Source: RSA9 sp036381195 (lineage in GTDB: Bacteria; Gemmatimonadota; Gemmatimonadetes; Longimicrobiales; RSA9). From it: a DNA stretch of 64,000 bases. This document shows positions 26,822 through 34,886 of the stretch, one piece after another. The notes under the pieces were generated by a model. The model saw nothing but the letters and a program-made list of their open reading frames with translations. It made no database searches and had not been told where the DNA came from. Numbering within the stretch: position 1 is the stretch's first letter; the number at the start of each line of letters is the position of its first letter. The DNA lies in contig DASVDH010000019.1 in the NCBI GenBank assembly GCA_036381195.1, positions 1 to 64,000 of the forward strand. The letters run 5' to 3'. The position numbers and the translations under genes were made by a program.

Positions 26822-28215
26822 GAGGGCCGGGCGCGCGACCGCCGGCGCCCGGACCGGCGGCCCGGCGCCCGGGTATCAGGAACGGGGCGAACGACCAGGA
26901 AAGGAGGGACTCCGCTATCTCGCGCACGATCTCGCTCGAGGTGCCGCGCGAGCGCGCGCTGCTCGTCGGCGCGCCCGGCAAGGACGTCGTGGCCGCCACC
27001 GCGTCCGAGCACCTCGATGAGCTGGCCCGGCTGGCGGACACCGCCGGCGCGCACGTGGTCGGCATCCTGCAGCAGCGCCTGGACGCTCCTCATCCCAAGT
27101 ACTACATCGGTGAAGGCAAGGTGCTCGAGCTGCGCGAGCGCATCAACGAGACCGGCGCCGGCGTCGTGATCTTCGACGAGCAACTGACGCCCGCCCAGGG
27201 CAGGAATCTCGAGGCCGCGCTCGGCACCCGCGTGATGGATCGCTCCGAGCTCATCCTGGACATCTTCGCGACCCGTGCGCGCACGTCGGAAGCGAAGATG
27301 CAGGTCGAGCTGGCCCAGCTCGAGTACCTGCTGCCGCGCCTCAAGCGCATGTGGACGCACCTCTCGCGCATCCGTGGCGGCATCGGCCTGCGGGGGCCGG
27401 GCGAGACCCAGCTCGAGACGGACCGCCGGATCATCAGCCGGCGGATCCGCGAGCTGCGCGCGCGGCTGGAGGTCGTGGCCAGGCGCCGTGCGACGCAGCG
27501 CAAGGGCCGTGCAGGCCAGTTCCGTGTCGCCCTCGTCGGCTACACCAACGCGGGCAAGTCTTCCGTGCTGCGTGCGCTCGCCGGGGCGGACGTCTTCGTC
27601 GAGGACCGCCTCTTCGCGACCCTCGACCCGGCGACCCGCGCCGTCGAGCTGGCGGACGGCGTCCGCGTGCTCGTCACGGACACGGTCGGTTTCATCCGGA
27701 AGCTGCCGCACCACCTGGTGGCGTCGTTCCGGGCGACGCTCGAGGCCGCGCTGGAGGCGGACCTGCTGCTCCACGTGATCGACGCATCGCACCCGGACTG
27801 GGAGGAGCAGAAGCGCGTCGTCGAGGAGGTCCTCCAGGACCTCGGCGTGCGCGATCGGCGGACCATCCTGGTCTTCAACAAGGTGGATCGCCTGACGCAC
27901 GAGGAAGAGGCGGCGCTGCGCGCGCGGGCGCGGGCCGTCTTCACGCAGGCCGCTGTCTTCGCGTCCACCATCGAGCCCGGAGGGATGGACGACCTGCGGG
28001 AGCGCCTGGCGGCGGAGTGTCGTGCCGTGCGCCCGCGGGTCCACCTGCGCATCCCCGTGGTGGACGGCGAGGCGCTCGCGGCCGTCTATCGCGAGGGCGA
28101 GGTGCTGCAGCGCGAGGAGCGCGGCACAGCCATCGACCTGGTCGCGCGTCTGCCCCGGCCGGCGCTCGGCCGGCTGCGGCGCCGCGCGGGCATCCTGGTG
28201 TTCGACTCGCCTTGA
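26818..28215 (+). CDS. hflX: GTPase HflX
   Basis: An HflX-type GTPase. The N-terminal HflX domain has HPKYYIGEGKVLEL and VVIFDEQLTPAQGRNLE. The linker is RIRGGIGLRGPGETQLETDRRII-like. The G domain has Walker A GYTNAGKSS, switch DTVGFIRKLPHHLVASF and NKVD. HflX splits stalled or hibernating 70S ribosomes under stress. The coordinates use the GTG that overlaps the previous stop (465 residues), but the first 33 residues are Pro/Ala/Arg low-complexity. A textbook AAGGAGGG (26901-26908) stands 8 nt before an in-frame ATC at 26917, giving ISRTISLEVPRER. The real start may be that ATC (432 residues). Confidence 0.93.
   Translation: MRGPGARPPAPGPAARRPGIRNGANDQERRDSAISRTISLEVPRERALLVGAPGKDVVAATASEHLDELARLADTAGAHVVGILQQRLDAPHPKYYIGEGKVLELRERINETGAGVVIFDEQLTPAQGRNLEAALGTRVMDRSELILDIFATRARTSEAKMQVELAQLEYLLPRLKRMWTHLSRIRGGIGLRGPGETQLETDRRIISRRIRELRARLEVVARRRATQRKGRAGQFRVALVGYTNAGKSSVLRALAGADVFVEDRLFATLDPATRAVELADGVRVLVTDTVGFIRKLPHHLVASFRATLEAALEADLLLHVIDASHPDWEEQKRVVEEVLQDLGVRDRRTILVFNKVDRLTHEEEAALRARARAVFTQAAVFASTIEPGGMDDLRERLAAECRAVRPRVHLRIPVVDGEALAAVYREGEVLQREERGTAIDLVARLPRPALGRLRRRAGILVFDSP
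26901..26919 (+). promoter_or_regulatory. Strong Shine-Dalgarno pointing at an ATC codon in hflX
   Basis: AAGGAGGG at 26901-26908 is the best ribosome-binding site in the region. At optimal distance the only in-frame candidate is ATC 26917-26919; no ATG, GTG or TTG is near it. The predicted protein from this codon matches where conserved HflX sequence begins. Confidence 0.5.
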
Positions 28216-29084
28216 GCGAACGGGTGGCCATCATCGGGCCCGGGCGCATGGGACTCGGGCTCGGGGCGGCGCTCGTGCAGTGCCGGGCGGCCGAGCGGCT
28301 CGTCTTCTACGGCCGCGGCCTCGAAGCGCCGCCGCATCCGCTCTTCGATCCCCGCTCGGCCGCGGCGAGCTACCGCCCCGGCCTGGGCGGCCTCGAGGCG
28401 GACACCACGGTCGTGATCCTTGCCGTCCCGGACGGGGCTCTCGCCGAGGTCGCGCACGACCTCGCTTCCGCCGGCCCGGCTCCCCGTGGCTGCGCGGCGC
28501 TCCACCTCGCCGGCGCGCTGTCCACCGACGTGCTCGCGCCGCTGCACCTGGCCGGCTACGCCATCGGGTCGATGCACCCTCTCCAGACGGTCGCCGATCC
28601 CTGGTCCGGCGGCGACCGGCTGATCGGCGCTGCGTTCGCCCTCGGCGGTGAGCCCGCCGCGGTCGCCGCCGGCCGCCGCCTCGTCAGCGCGCTGCGCGGC
28701 CGCGCGCTCGTCGTGCCGCCGACGCTCCGGCCCCTCTACCACGCGGCCGCGGTCTTCGCTTCCAACTACGTCGTCACGCTCGCCGCCCTCGCTGCGCGGC
28801 TGCTCTCGCAGGCCGGCATCCCCGAGGACGACGCCGTGCGGGCCACCTTGCCGCTGATCCGCGGCGCGGTGGACAACCTCGAGCACCTCGGCTTCGCCGC
28901 GGCGCTCACCGGCCCGATCGTGCGCGGCGATGTGGACGTCGTCCGGCTGCACCTGGGCCGGTTGTCCTCACACGATCGTTCGCTATATTGCGCGTTGGGT
29001 CGCGAGACCCTTCGACTGGCCCGCCTCGCCGGCCTGGACGCGGAGCGGGCCGCTGAGCTCGAATCTCTCCTTTCCGGCGAATAG
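28212..29084 (+). CDS. Rossmann-like / DUF2520 NAD(P)-binding protein
   Basis: A 290-residue protein related to ProC and PanE-type reductases. The N-terminal dinucleotide motif is VAIIGPGRMGLGLGAAL. ILAVPDGALAEVA closes the Rossmann part. GYAIGSMHPLQT and the helical C-terminal DUF2520 domain (LYHAAAVFASNYVVTLAALA, DNLEHLG-x-x-ALTGPIVRGD) follow. The function of the family is not established; its position beside pdxJ may be only local. TTG 28212 overlaps the hflX stop (TTGA). GTG 28224 is an alternative, but it removes residues before the first beta strand. A promoter for pdxJ lies inside its 3' end. Confidence 0.85.
   Translation: MSERVAIIGPGRMGLGLGAALVQCRAAERLVFYGRGLEAPPHPLFDPRSAAASYRPGLGGLEADTTVVILAVPDGALAEVAHDLASAGPAPRGCAALHLAGALSTDVLAPLHLAGYAIGSMHPLQTVADPWSGGDRLIGAAFALGGEPAAVAAGRRLVSALRGRALVVPPTLRPLYHAAAVFASNYVVTLAALAARLLSQAGIPEDDAVRATLPLIRGAVDNLEHLGFAAALTGPIVRGDVDVVRLHLGRLSSHDRSLYCALGRETLRLARLAGLDAERAAELESLLSGE
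28962..28989 (+). promoter_or_regulatory. Intragenic promoter ahead of pdxJ
   Basis: TTGTCC (28962-28967), 16-bp spacer, TATATT (28984-28989), inside the 3' coding end of the DUF2520 gene. The predicted start near 28996 gives a leader of about 90 nt before pdxJ ATG 29085. TATATT is identical to the alaS -10. Confidence 0.4.
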
Positions 29085-29852
29085 ATGCGGCTTCACGTCA
29101 ACGTGGACCACGTCGCGACCGTGCGCCAGGCGCGTCGGACGGACGAGCCGGACCCGGTGCGCGCCGCCGTCCTGGCCGAGCTCGGCGGCGCAGATGGCAT
29201 CACCGTCCACCTCCGCGAGGACCGGCGCCATATCCAGGAGCGGGACGTGCGCCTGCTCGTGGCCACCGTGCGGACCGGGGTGAACCTGGAACTGGCGGTG
29301 GAGGAGGGCGTGCTCGCCATCGCGCTCGAGTTGCGCCCCATGGCCGTCACGATCGTGCCCGAGCGCCGGGAGGAGGTCACGACCGAGGGCGGCCTCGCGC
29401 TGTCCCGGCCCGCTGATCGCGCGCGCGTGGCCGCCGCCGTCGAGCGGCTGTCGGCAGCCGGCTTGCGCACCTCACTCTTCATCGACCCGGATGAGGACGC
29501 GCTGCGCGCGGCGGCGGCCATCGGCCCGGCCGCCGTCGAGCTCCACACCGGCGCATACGCGGAGGCCTGGGCCCGGCGCGGGACCGAGGGACCCGAGCCC
29601 GTCCGGGAGCAGCTCGACCGGCTCCGCCGGGCGGCGGCCCTCGGCCGCTCGCTCGGCCTCGACATCCATGCTGGACACGGCCTCACGTACGAGAACGTCT
29701 CTCCCGTCGCCGCGATCGCGGAGGTCGAGGAGCTGAACATCGGCCACAGCATCATCAGCCGCGCCGTCCTCACGGGCATGGTCGCCGCCGTCCGCGACAT
29801 GCGTCAGCTCATCCTCGAGGCCCGGACGCGCGCCGTCGCATCGGCATCGTAG
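29085..29852 (+). CDS. pdxJ: Pyridoxine 5'-phosphate synthase
   Basis: A 255-residue TIM barrel. LHVNVDHVATVRQARR at the N-terminus, GADGITVHLREDRRHIQERD, the catalytic glutamate region LELRPMAVTIVPERREEVTTEGG, and the C-terminal HAGHGLTYENVSPVA / EELNIGHSIISRA are all diagnostic. It condenses 1-deoxyxylulose-5-phosphate with 3-amino-2-oxopropyl phosphate to make PNP. Pyridoxal phosphate is the cofactor of the trans-sulfuration enzyme and threonine aldolase elsewhere in the window. The ATG directly follows the previous stop, with no spacer. Confidence 0.97.
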   Translation: MRLHVNVDHVATVRQARRTDEPDPVRAAVLAELGGADGITVHLREDRRHIQERDVRLLVATVRTGVNLELAVEEGVLAIALELRPMAVTIVPERREEVTTEGGLALSRPADRARVAAAVERLSAAGLRTSLFIDPDEDALRAAAAIGPAAVELHTGAYAEAWARRGTEGPEPVREQLDRLRRAAALGRSLGLDIHAGHGLTYENVSPVAAIAEVEELNIGHSIISRAVLTGMVAAVRDMRQLILEARTRAVASAS

Positions 29853-29859
29853 AGGATCC

Positions 29860-30846
29860 ATGCCCAGCACGCGCGAATTCTTCCTGATGGAGGCGCGGGA
29901 ATGCCTTGCACGCTTGAACGCGTTGCTCGGGTCGGCCGATGACGCGCTCGTCCCGGCCGCCGAGCTTCACCGCGTGGCGCGCACCCTCCGCGGGAGTGCC
30001 CAGATGGCGCGGGAAACCCGCGTCCAGAACGTCGCGCACGCCGTCGAGATCGCCGGCCGCTCCCTCGTTCAGGGCGCCCTCGCCTGGGGCCGGGATCTGC
30101 GCAACGCGCTCGAAGCGACACTGGCAGACCTCGCCATCCTCGTCGAGGCCGGCGAGGACGAGGCCCGGCTCGAGGAGCGCGCCGCCGCCGCCGTCGAACG
30201 CTGGGAGCGACTCGGGCTCGAGCTCCCGCCCCTCCCGGACGCGCCGCCCGCCCGCGCCGCGGCCGAAGGCGGCCGCGCCCGGCCCCCCGGCCCGTCTCCC
30301 GCGCCCGGGGCCGCCCAGTCGGAAGACCTGCCCGTCGAGGTCGTCAACTTCTTCCGCGGCGAGGCCGGCGCCCTCGTGGATCGCATCGAGCGCCTCGCCG
30401 GCGGCCGCGCGCGGAGCACCGCGGACCGGCAGGGCACGCTGCGCCGCGAGCTGAAGGATACCGTCGTCGCGCTCCGGGATCTGGCCGGCACCTTCGGCTT
30501 CGCCCACTCGGCCGCTGCCGCGGAGCGCTTGCTGGAGGCCATCGAGCAGGAGCGGCCGGCCGTCGGGCTGCTCGCGGACGTCCGGCGCCTCGTCACCAGC
30601 GAGGTCCCAGGGCAGCCGAGCTCGCTCGCGCCTCGCGCCAACGCCGCTGCCGCGCCTGGCCGCACGCCCGAGCCGCGCCCGGCCGCGGACATCGTTCCCA
30701 TCGAGGACCTGCTCTACCGGGGAGAGGCGGCTCTGCGCCGCGCCCTCGAATTGCGGCCCGCCATCGAGCGGGCGGTCGGCGCCGACCCGGCCGCGCGCGA
30801 GGCGGTGGAGGAACTGTTCGACCTCATCCGGCTCGGGCTCCCGTGA
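29860..30846 (+). CDS. Hpt-like protein with two degenerate phosphotransfer bundles
   Basis: A 328-residue protein with two helical repeats. The first (about 1-115) carries LHRVARTLRGSAQMA. This aligns with the Hpt/CheA motif A-H-T-L-K-G-S, but the phospho-accepting histidine is an arginine. The second (about 155-235) carries VVALRDLAGTFGFAHSAAAAERLLEAI, which matches the end of an Hpt domain (L-A-G-T-F-G-F), but the histidine position is leucine. A Pro/Ala-rich linker (about 125-150) separates them, and a third helical segment ends the chain. It probably serves as a scaffold or has lost phosphotransfer. No histidine kinase or response regulator lies next to it. It follows pdxJ by 8 bp, and its stop overlaps the flippase GTG. 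Confidence 0.65.
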   Translation: MPSTREFFLMEARECLARLNALLGSADDALVPAAELHRVARTLRGSAQMARETRVQNVAHAVEIAGRSLVQGALAWGRDLRNALEATLADLAILVEAGEDEARLEERAAAAVERWERLGLELPPLPDAPPARAAAEGGRARPPGPSPAPGAAQSEDLPVEVVNFFRGEAGALVDRIERLAGGRARSTADRQGTLRRELKDTVVALRDLAGTFGFAHSAAAAERLLEAIEQERPAVGLLADVRRLVTSEVPGQPSSLAPRANAAAAPGRTPEPRPAADIVPIEDLLYRGEAALRRALELRPAIERAVGADPAAREAVEELFDLIRLGLP

Positions 30847-31985
30847 GCGGCTCGCGGAAGAACGGGGTGCTCGGCTGGAAGTCGCTGCTCGGCGTCGCGC
30901 TCAGCGCCGCGCTGCTCGCGTTCGCGCTGCGCGGCGTCGACATCGACGACGTGCTGCGGGAGATGGGGCAGGCCCGCCCGCTCGAGTTCCTCGCCGCCGT
31001 CGCCGCCGCCACGCTCGTCTTCCTGGTGCGTGCCTGGCGCTGGAGGCCGCTGCTCCAGCCGATGCTCCCCGACGCACCGCTGCGGCCGAGGTTCGCGGCG
31101 ACCACCATCGGCTTCATGACGAACAACATCCTGCCCGTGCGGATCGGCGAGTTCGCCCGCGCCTTCGCGCTGTCCCGCATGCAGCCGATCCCGGTCGCCG
31201 CCTCCTTCGGGACCGTGGCCGTGGAACGGCTCTTCGACGGCCTGACGATCATCGTCTTCCTCCTGATCGCCATGGCGCTGCCCGGCTTTCCGGGCACCGT
31301 CTCGATGGATGGCATCGAGATGGGCGGCATGCTCCGCCTCTTCGCTGCCCCGTTCGCCGCCGCCGGCCTCCTGCTCCTGGCCATGGTCGTGCGGCCCCGC
31401 TGGACGGTCACGCTCTTCGAGCGCAGCCTCGTCCGGCTCCTGCCCCGCAAGCTGCGCCGCCCGGTCGTCGACGCGCTCGAGGCGTTCCTCGCCGGGCTCG
31501 TCGCACTTCGCACGCCCTCGCTGGTCCTGCGGATCGCGCTGTGGTCCATCGCACTCTGGCTATTGAACGCCCTCTCGTTCTGGCTCGCGTTCCTCGCGTT
31601 CGACATTCCGGTGGGCTTCGGCGGGGCGCTGTTCCTCCAATCCCTGATCGCGATCCTGGTGGCGGTGCCGTCCGCTCCGGGGTTCTTCGGGCCGTACGAG
31701 TTCGCCGTCCGCTTCGGCCTCGTCGGCGTCTGGGGCGTCGAGGTCAACAAGGCGCTGGGCTTCGCCATCGGGTTCCACATGGGGAGCTTCATTCCGGTCA
31801 CCGTCATCGGGCTCTACTACGCCTGGCGCCTCGGCCTCTCGCTCCGCGAGGTCGAGCGCAGGGAGGACCTCGTCGAGGAGGCGGTCGCGCGAGACCTGGC
31901 GGGAGACGGCCCTGTCGGCGCCGCCGATGGGCCCGGCGGCGGGCGGGATGCGTCCCCGCAAACCGGAGGCGCCGCACGACCCTGA
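30843..31985 (+). CDS. Flippase-like integral membrane protein (LPG synthase TM / AglD family)
   Basis: A 380-residue protein with about eight transmembrane helices. RAWRWRPLLQP, TTIGFMTNNILPVRIGEFARAFALSR and GTVAVERLFDGLTIIVFLL are the conserved family landmarks (N-x-x-L-P-x-R-x-G-E and E-R-x-x-D). The later GVPSAPGFFGPYEF-type segment (here AVPSAPGFFGPYEF) is also typical. Members move or modify lipid-linked substrates (MprF, AglD and UPF0104 relatives); the substrate is unknown. The GTG start overlaps the Hpt-like stop, and the C-terminal about 40 residues are a cytoplasmic low-complexity tail. It ends in a TGA shared with the ispE start region. Confidence 0.83.
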   Translation: MSGSRKNGVLGWKSLLGVALSAALLAFALRGVDIDDVLREMGQARPLEFLAAVAAATLVFLVRAWRWRPLLQPMLPDAPLRPRFAATTIGFMTNNILPVRIGEFARAFALSRMQPIPVAASFGTVAVERLFDGLTIIVFLLIAMALPGFPGTVSMDGIEMGGMLRLFAAPFAAAGLLLLAMVVRPRWTVTLFERSLVRLLPRKLRRPVVDALEAFLAGLVALRTPSLVLRIALWSIALWLLNALSFWLAFLAFDIPVGFGGALFLQSLIAILVAVPSAPGFFGPYEFAVRFGLVGVWGVEVNKALGFAIGFHMGSFIPVTVIGLYYAWRLGLSLREVERREDLVEEAVARDLAGDGPVGAADGPGGGRDASPQTGGAARP

Positions 31986-32857
31986 TCCGCGCCGAGGCAC
32001 CCGCCAAGCTCAACCTGCGGCTCGAGATCCTGGCCCGGGAGGATACCGGCTATCACCAGCTCGAGAGCGTGTTTTGCACCATCGACCTCGCCGACGAGCT
32101 GGAGCTGCGCGCCGGCCCGCCCGGCATCCGGCTGGAGGTCACGGGCGCCGAGCTCGGCCCGCCCGAGCGCAATCTCGCCCACCGGGCCGCCGTGGCCTTC
32201 TTCCGGGCGACCGGATCGGAACCTGCCCTGACGATCCGGCTCGACAAGCGCATTCCCGCCGGCGCCGGGCTCGGCGGCGGATCGAGCGACGCCGCCGCGA
32301 CCCTCCGCGCGCTCAACGAGCTGTACGGCCGGCCGCTCGACGGACCTGCTCTGATGCGGCTCGGCGCCGCCCTCGGCAGCGATGTGCCCTACTTCGTGAC
32401 CGGCGCCGCGCTCGCGCTCGTGTGGGGGCGGGGCGAGCGCGTGTTGCCGTTGCCGCCGCCGCCGCGGGCGCCCGTGCTCCTGGCGGTCCCGCCGTTCGCC
32501 ATCGCGACGGCGGAGGCCTACCGCGCGCTGGACCGTCAGCGCGGCACCGCCCCCGTGCCGCGCACGATCCGGCTCGAGGACCTCTCCACGTGGGACGGCC
32601 TCGCCGCCACGGCCGCGAACGACTTCGAGCCCGTCGTCTTCCGCGCGCATCCGGATCTGGCCCGGCTCCGCGACGCGCTCGAGGCCCTGGGCGCGCGGCC
32701 TGCGCGCCTGACCGGGAGCGGCTCGACGGTTTTCGGCATCTTCGAATCCGCCGCGCAGCGCCGCGCCGCGACCGCCGAGCTGGCGCGCGCGTTCCCGCAC
32801 GTCCGCCTGATCGAATCCTTTACCGCGGCGGCCAGCGCCTCGGCGCCCGTCGGTTGA
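31982..32857 (+). CDS. ispE: 4-diphosphocytidyl-2-C-methyl-D-erythritol kinase
   Basis: A 291-residue GHMP kinase. PAKLNLRLEILARE with the catalytic lysine, the ATP-binding glycine loop IPAGAGLGGGSSDAAATLRALN, the catalytic aspartate in GSDVPYFVTGAAL, and TGSGSTVFGIF define IspE. It phosphorylates CDP-methylerythritol in the MEP isoprenoid pathway. No ATG, GTG or TTG lies near the conserved N-terminus. The frame has only CTG 31982, overlapping the flippase stop as CTGA, with GGAGG 12 nt upstream, so a CTG start is proposed. The longer frame upstream (from 31541) is a shadow inside the flippase. Confidence 0.93.
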   Translation: MIRAEAPAKLNLRLEILAREDTGYHQLESVFCTIDLADELELRAGPPGIRLEVTGAELGPPERNLAHRAAVAFFRATGSEPALTIRLDKRIPAGAGLGGGSSDAAATLRALNELYGRPLDGPALMRLGAALGSDVPYFVTGAALALVWGRGERVLPLPPPPRAPVLLAVPPFAIATAEAYRALDRQRGTAPVPRTIRLEDLSTWDGLAATAANDFEPVVFRAHPDLARLRDALEALGARPARLTGSGSTVFGIFESAAQRRAATAELARAFPHVRLIESFTAAASASAPVG

Positions 32858-32881
32858 TCGGGGTCGGCCATTCGGTTAAAT
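32854..32881 (+). promoter_or_regulatory. Putative tRNA-Gln promoter
   Basis: TTGATC (32854-32859) overlaps the ispE stop. After a 16-bp spacer comes TTAAAT (32876-32881). The predicted initiation point is only a few bases before the tRNA 5' end at 32892, which is the usual arrangement for a stand-alone tRNA gene. Confidence 0.5.
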
Positions 32882-32891
32882 TTCGGATTAT

Positions 32892-32962
32892 TCCGGGGTC
32901 GTCTAATGGCAGGACGGGGGACTTTGGATCCCTTGGTGGAGGTTCGAATCCTCCCCCCGGAA
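32892..32962 (+). tRNA. trnQ: tRNA-Gln (anticodon TTG)
   Basis: It folds as a complete cloverleaf of 71 nt: a 7-bp acceptor (tccgggg / ccccgga), a D arm 32901-32915, an anticodon arm with loop cTTGga-type sequence whose anticodon TTG is at 32924-32926, and a T arm ggagg-ttcgaat-cctcc (32938-32954). The discriminator is A at 32962. The genomic sequence after it is not CCA, so the 3' end must be added by the CCA enzyme. Confidence 0.96.
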
Positions 32963-32992
32963 TCCGCCTCCCAACCGTCGGAGGGATCATCC

Positions 32993-33682
32993 ATGCCAGC
33001 TCCGGGTCCACGGACGCCCCGCCGGCTCCCCGAAGCCGTCCGGCGCCGGCTCGAGGTGGCGAGCGCCACGGCCTGGGAGTCGCTCGTCGAGGCGCACGCC
33101 TCGCACGCGCTCCGGCTCATCGCCCTGCTCGCCGACCGGCTTCCCTTCGACGAGGCGGTCACCCGCTACCTGCGGGAGATGGAGGTCTCGGAAACCATGG
33201 CGGCCGCGGTACGCAACCGGGTGCTGGTCGCGCTCGAAGACGCGGCGCGGCCGGACGACTCGCGGCCATCGCTCCAGCTCTTCGCCGCCCCCCGCGAGGA
33301 GGAGGAGCCGCACGAAGAGGGGAACGCGGCCACGCGCCTCGCGGCGGGCTGGCGCCGCTTCCGGCCGGACGTCCTCATGCGCGGCCTCAAGGAGCGCCAC
33401 CGGCGGCACGACGAGACCGAAGGCTGGATCCGGCTGGCCATCGCGCGGGCGGAGGAGGGGATCATCTCCACCCACGTGGACAACGCCATCACCTTCGCTG
33501 CGCTCCTCGACCCGCACATGCCGCTCGAACGGGCCATCGAGGAGTACAACGGCGCGCTCGGGCTCGCCGGGCCACGCGCGCAGGCGGTCCTCCAGCGCGC
33601 CATGGCTCGCCTGGCGGAGGCGCGCCTGCCCGCCGCCATCCCCGCCCGTGCGTCCGATCCGCGGCCCGACCCCGCGCCGTGA
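32993..33682 (+). CDS. Orphan helical protein downstream of tRNA-Gln
   Basis: A 229-residue protein of unknown family, predicted mostly helical and charged. It has no signal peptide or membrane segment. A central acidic stretch (EEEEPHEEG, about 105) splits two helical halves. The start is ATG 32993 with GGAGGG upstream; the frame opens earlier (32906) inside the tRNA and is not used. Coding probability is supported by the ribosome-binding site, length and codon pattern similar to neighbours. It may be cotranscribed with the tRNA, as only about 30 bp separate them. Confidence 0.6.
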   Translation: MPAPGPRTPRRLPEAVRRRLEVASATAWESLVEAHASHALRLIALLADRLPFDEAVTRYLREMEVSETMAAAVRNRVLVALEDAARPDDSRPSLQLFAAPREEEEPHEEGNAATRLAAGWRRFRPDVLMRGLKERHRRHDETEGWIRLAIARAEEGIISTHVDNAITFAALLDPHMPLERAIEEYNGALGLAGPRAQAVLQRAMARLAEARLPAAIPARASDPRPDPAP

Positions 33683-33790
33683 GCCCCGCCGCCGCGGCCC
33701 GCCCGCGGCCGCGCGCGCGTATGATCCCGGGCACTCGTGCCGTCGGGGGCGCCCGATGAGCCCCGCCGCTGCGGCCGGTCCGCGGCCGCG
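33680..33790. repeat. Imperfect 34-bp direct repeat, 77-bp period
   Basis: The 34-bp unit starting tgagccccgccgc occurs at 33680-33713 (beginning at the stop codon of the preceding gene) and at 33757-33790, with 31 of 34 positions identical. Both lie in the 238-bp gap before prs. Confidence 0.65.
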
Positions 33791-33840
33791 TCCCGCGGAG
33801 CGGCCGCGACGCCGCGCCGCTCACGCCGTGGGTCCGTCCG

Positions 33841-33870
33841 TTGACACAGCCCCGTATCCGGTCGTAACTT
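33841..33870 (+). promoter_or_regulatory. Putative prs operon promoter
   Basis: A perfect consensus -35 TTGACA (33841-33846), 18-bp spacer, TAACTT (33865-33870). The predicted leader to ATG 33921 is about 45 nt. It is among the strongest promoter candidates in the window and would drive prs-rplY-pth and perhaps hppA. Confidence 0.6.
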
Positions 33871-33920
33871 GAAGGGCTGTCGTCGTTCAGGCGAACCGGG
33901 GAACCAACACGCGGCGAGGG

Positions 33921-34871
33921 ATGTCCGACCACCAGTTCCGTGGCCCGCTCCTCCTCCTTTCCGGAACCGCGAACCGGCCGCTGGCGGAGGAGATCGCCCA
34001 GCACATGGGGATGCCACTCGGAGACGTCACCATCAAGCGCTTCGCCGATGGTGAGATCTTCGTCCGCATCGACCAGAACGCGCGTGGCCGGGACGTCTTC
34101 ATCATCCAGCCCACGCCGCCCCCGGCCGACAGCATCATGGAGCTGCTGCTCCTGGTGGATGCCGCGCGCAGGGCGTCCGCGGCCCGCGTCACCGCCGTGG
34201 TCCCGTACTACGGCTACGCGCGTCAGGACCGGAAGGATCAGCCCCGCGTCGCCATCGGCGCCAAGCTGGTGGCCAACCTGATGGAGGCTGCCGGCGCCGA
34301 CCGCGTCCTCGGGATGGACTTCCACGCCCACCAGCTCCAGGGTTTCTTCGACATCCCCGTCGACCACCTCTACGCGGCACCCGTCCTCACGGGGTACTTC
34401 CGTGCGAAGGGGCTGACCGACCTCGTGGTCGTCGCGCCGGACGTCGGCGCAGCGAAGATGGCCCGCGGCTTCGCGCGGCGGCTGGGCGCCAGCTTCGCGA
34501 TCATCGACAAACGGCGCCCCGCGCACAACATCGCGGAGGTGCTCACCGTGGTGGGCGAGGTGGAGGGGCGGCCCTGCCTCATCACCGACGACATGATCGA
34601 CACGGCGGGCACGCTGGAGAGCGTGATCCGCGCGCTGCGCGAGCAGGGTGCCGGCACCATTTACGTGTCGGCCACCCACGCGCTGCTCTCCGGCCCCGCG
34701 GTGCAGCGCCTCCAGGAGGCGCCGATCAGCGAGGTCGTCGTGACCAATACGCTCCACGTGCCGGAGGAGAAGAGGTTCCCGAAGCTGACGGTCCTCTCGA
34801 TCGCCGAGCTGCTGGCGCGGGCCATCCGCTACACGCACTCGAACGAGTCGGTGAGTCAGCTCTTCGACTGA
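33921..34871 (+). CDS. prs: Ribose-phosphate pyrophosphokinase
   Basis: A 316-residue PRPP synthetase of normal length. KRFADGEIFVRI, VPYYGYARQDRKDQPR (ATP-binding), MDFHAHQLQGFFD and the PRPP loop ITDDMIDTAGT (about 219-229) are diagnostic. It makes PRPP from ribose-5-phosphate and ATP for nucleotide, histidine and tryptophan synthesis. It heads a cluster with rplY and pth, the common prs-ctc-pth order. A strong promoter lies 50 bp upstream. Confidence 0.98.
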   Translation: MSDHQFRGPLLLLSGTANRPLAEEIAQHMGMPLGDVTIKRFADGEIFVRIDQNARGRDVFIIQPTPPPADSIMELLLLVDAARRASAARVTAVVPYYGYARQDRKDQPRVAIGAKLVANLMEAAGADRVLGMDFHAHQLQGFFDIPVDHLYAAPVLTGYFRAKGLTDLVVVAPDVGAAKMARGFARRLGASFAIIDKRRPAHNIAEVLTVVGEVEGRPCLITDDMIDTAGTLESVIRALREQGAGTIYVSATHALLSGPAVQRLQEAPISEVVVTNTLHVPEEKRFPKLTVLSIAELLARAIRYTHSNESVSQLFD

Positions 34872-34886
34872 AGGAGACGTTCCAGT

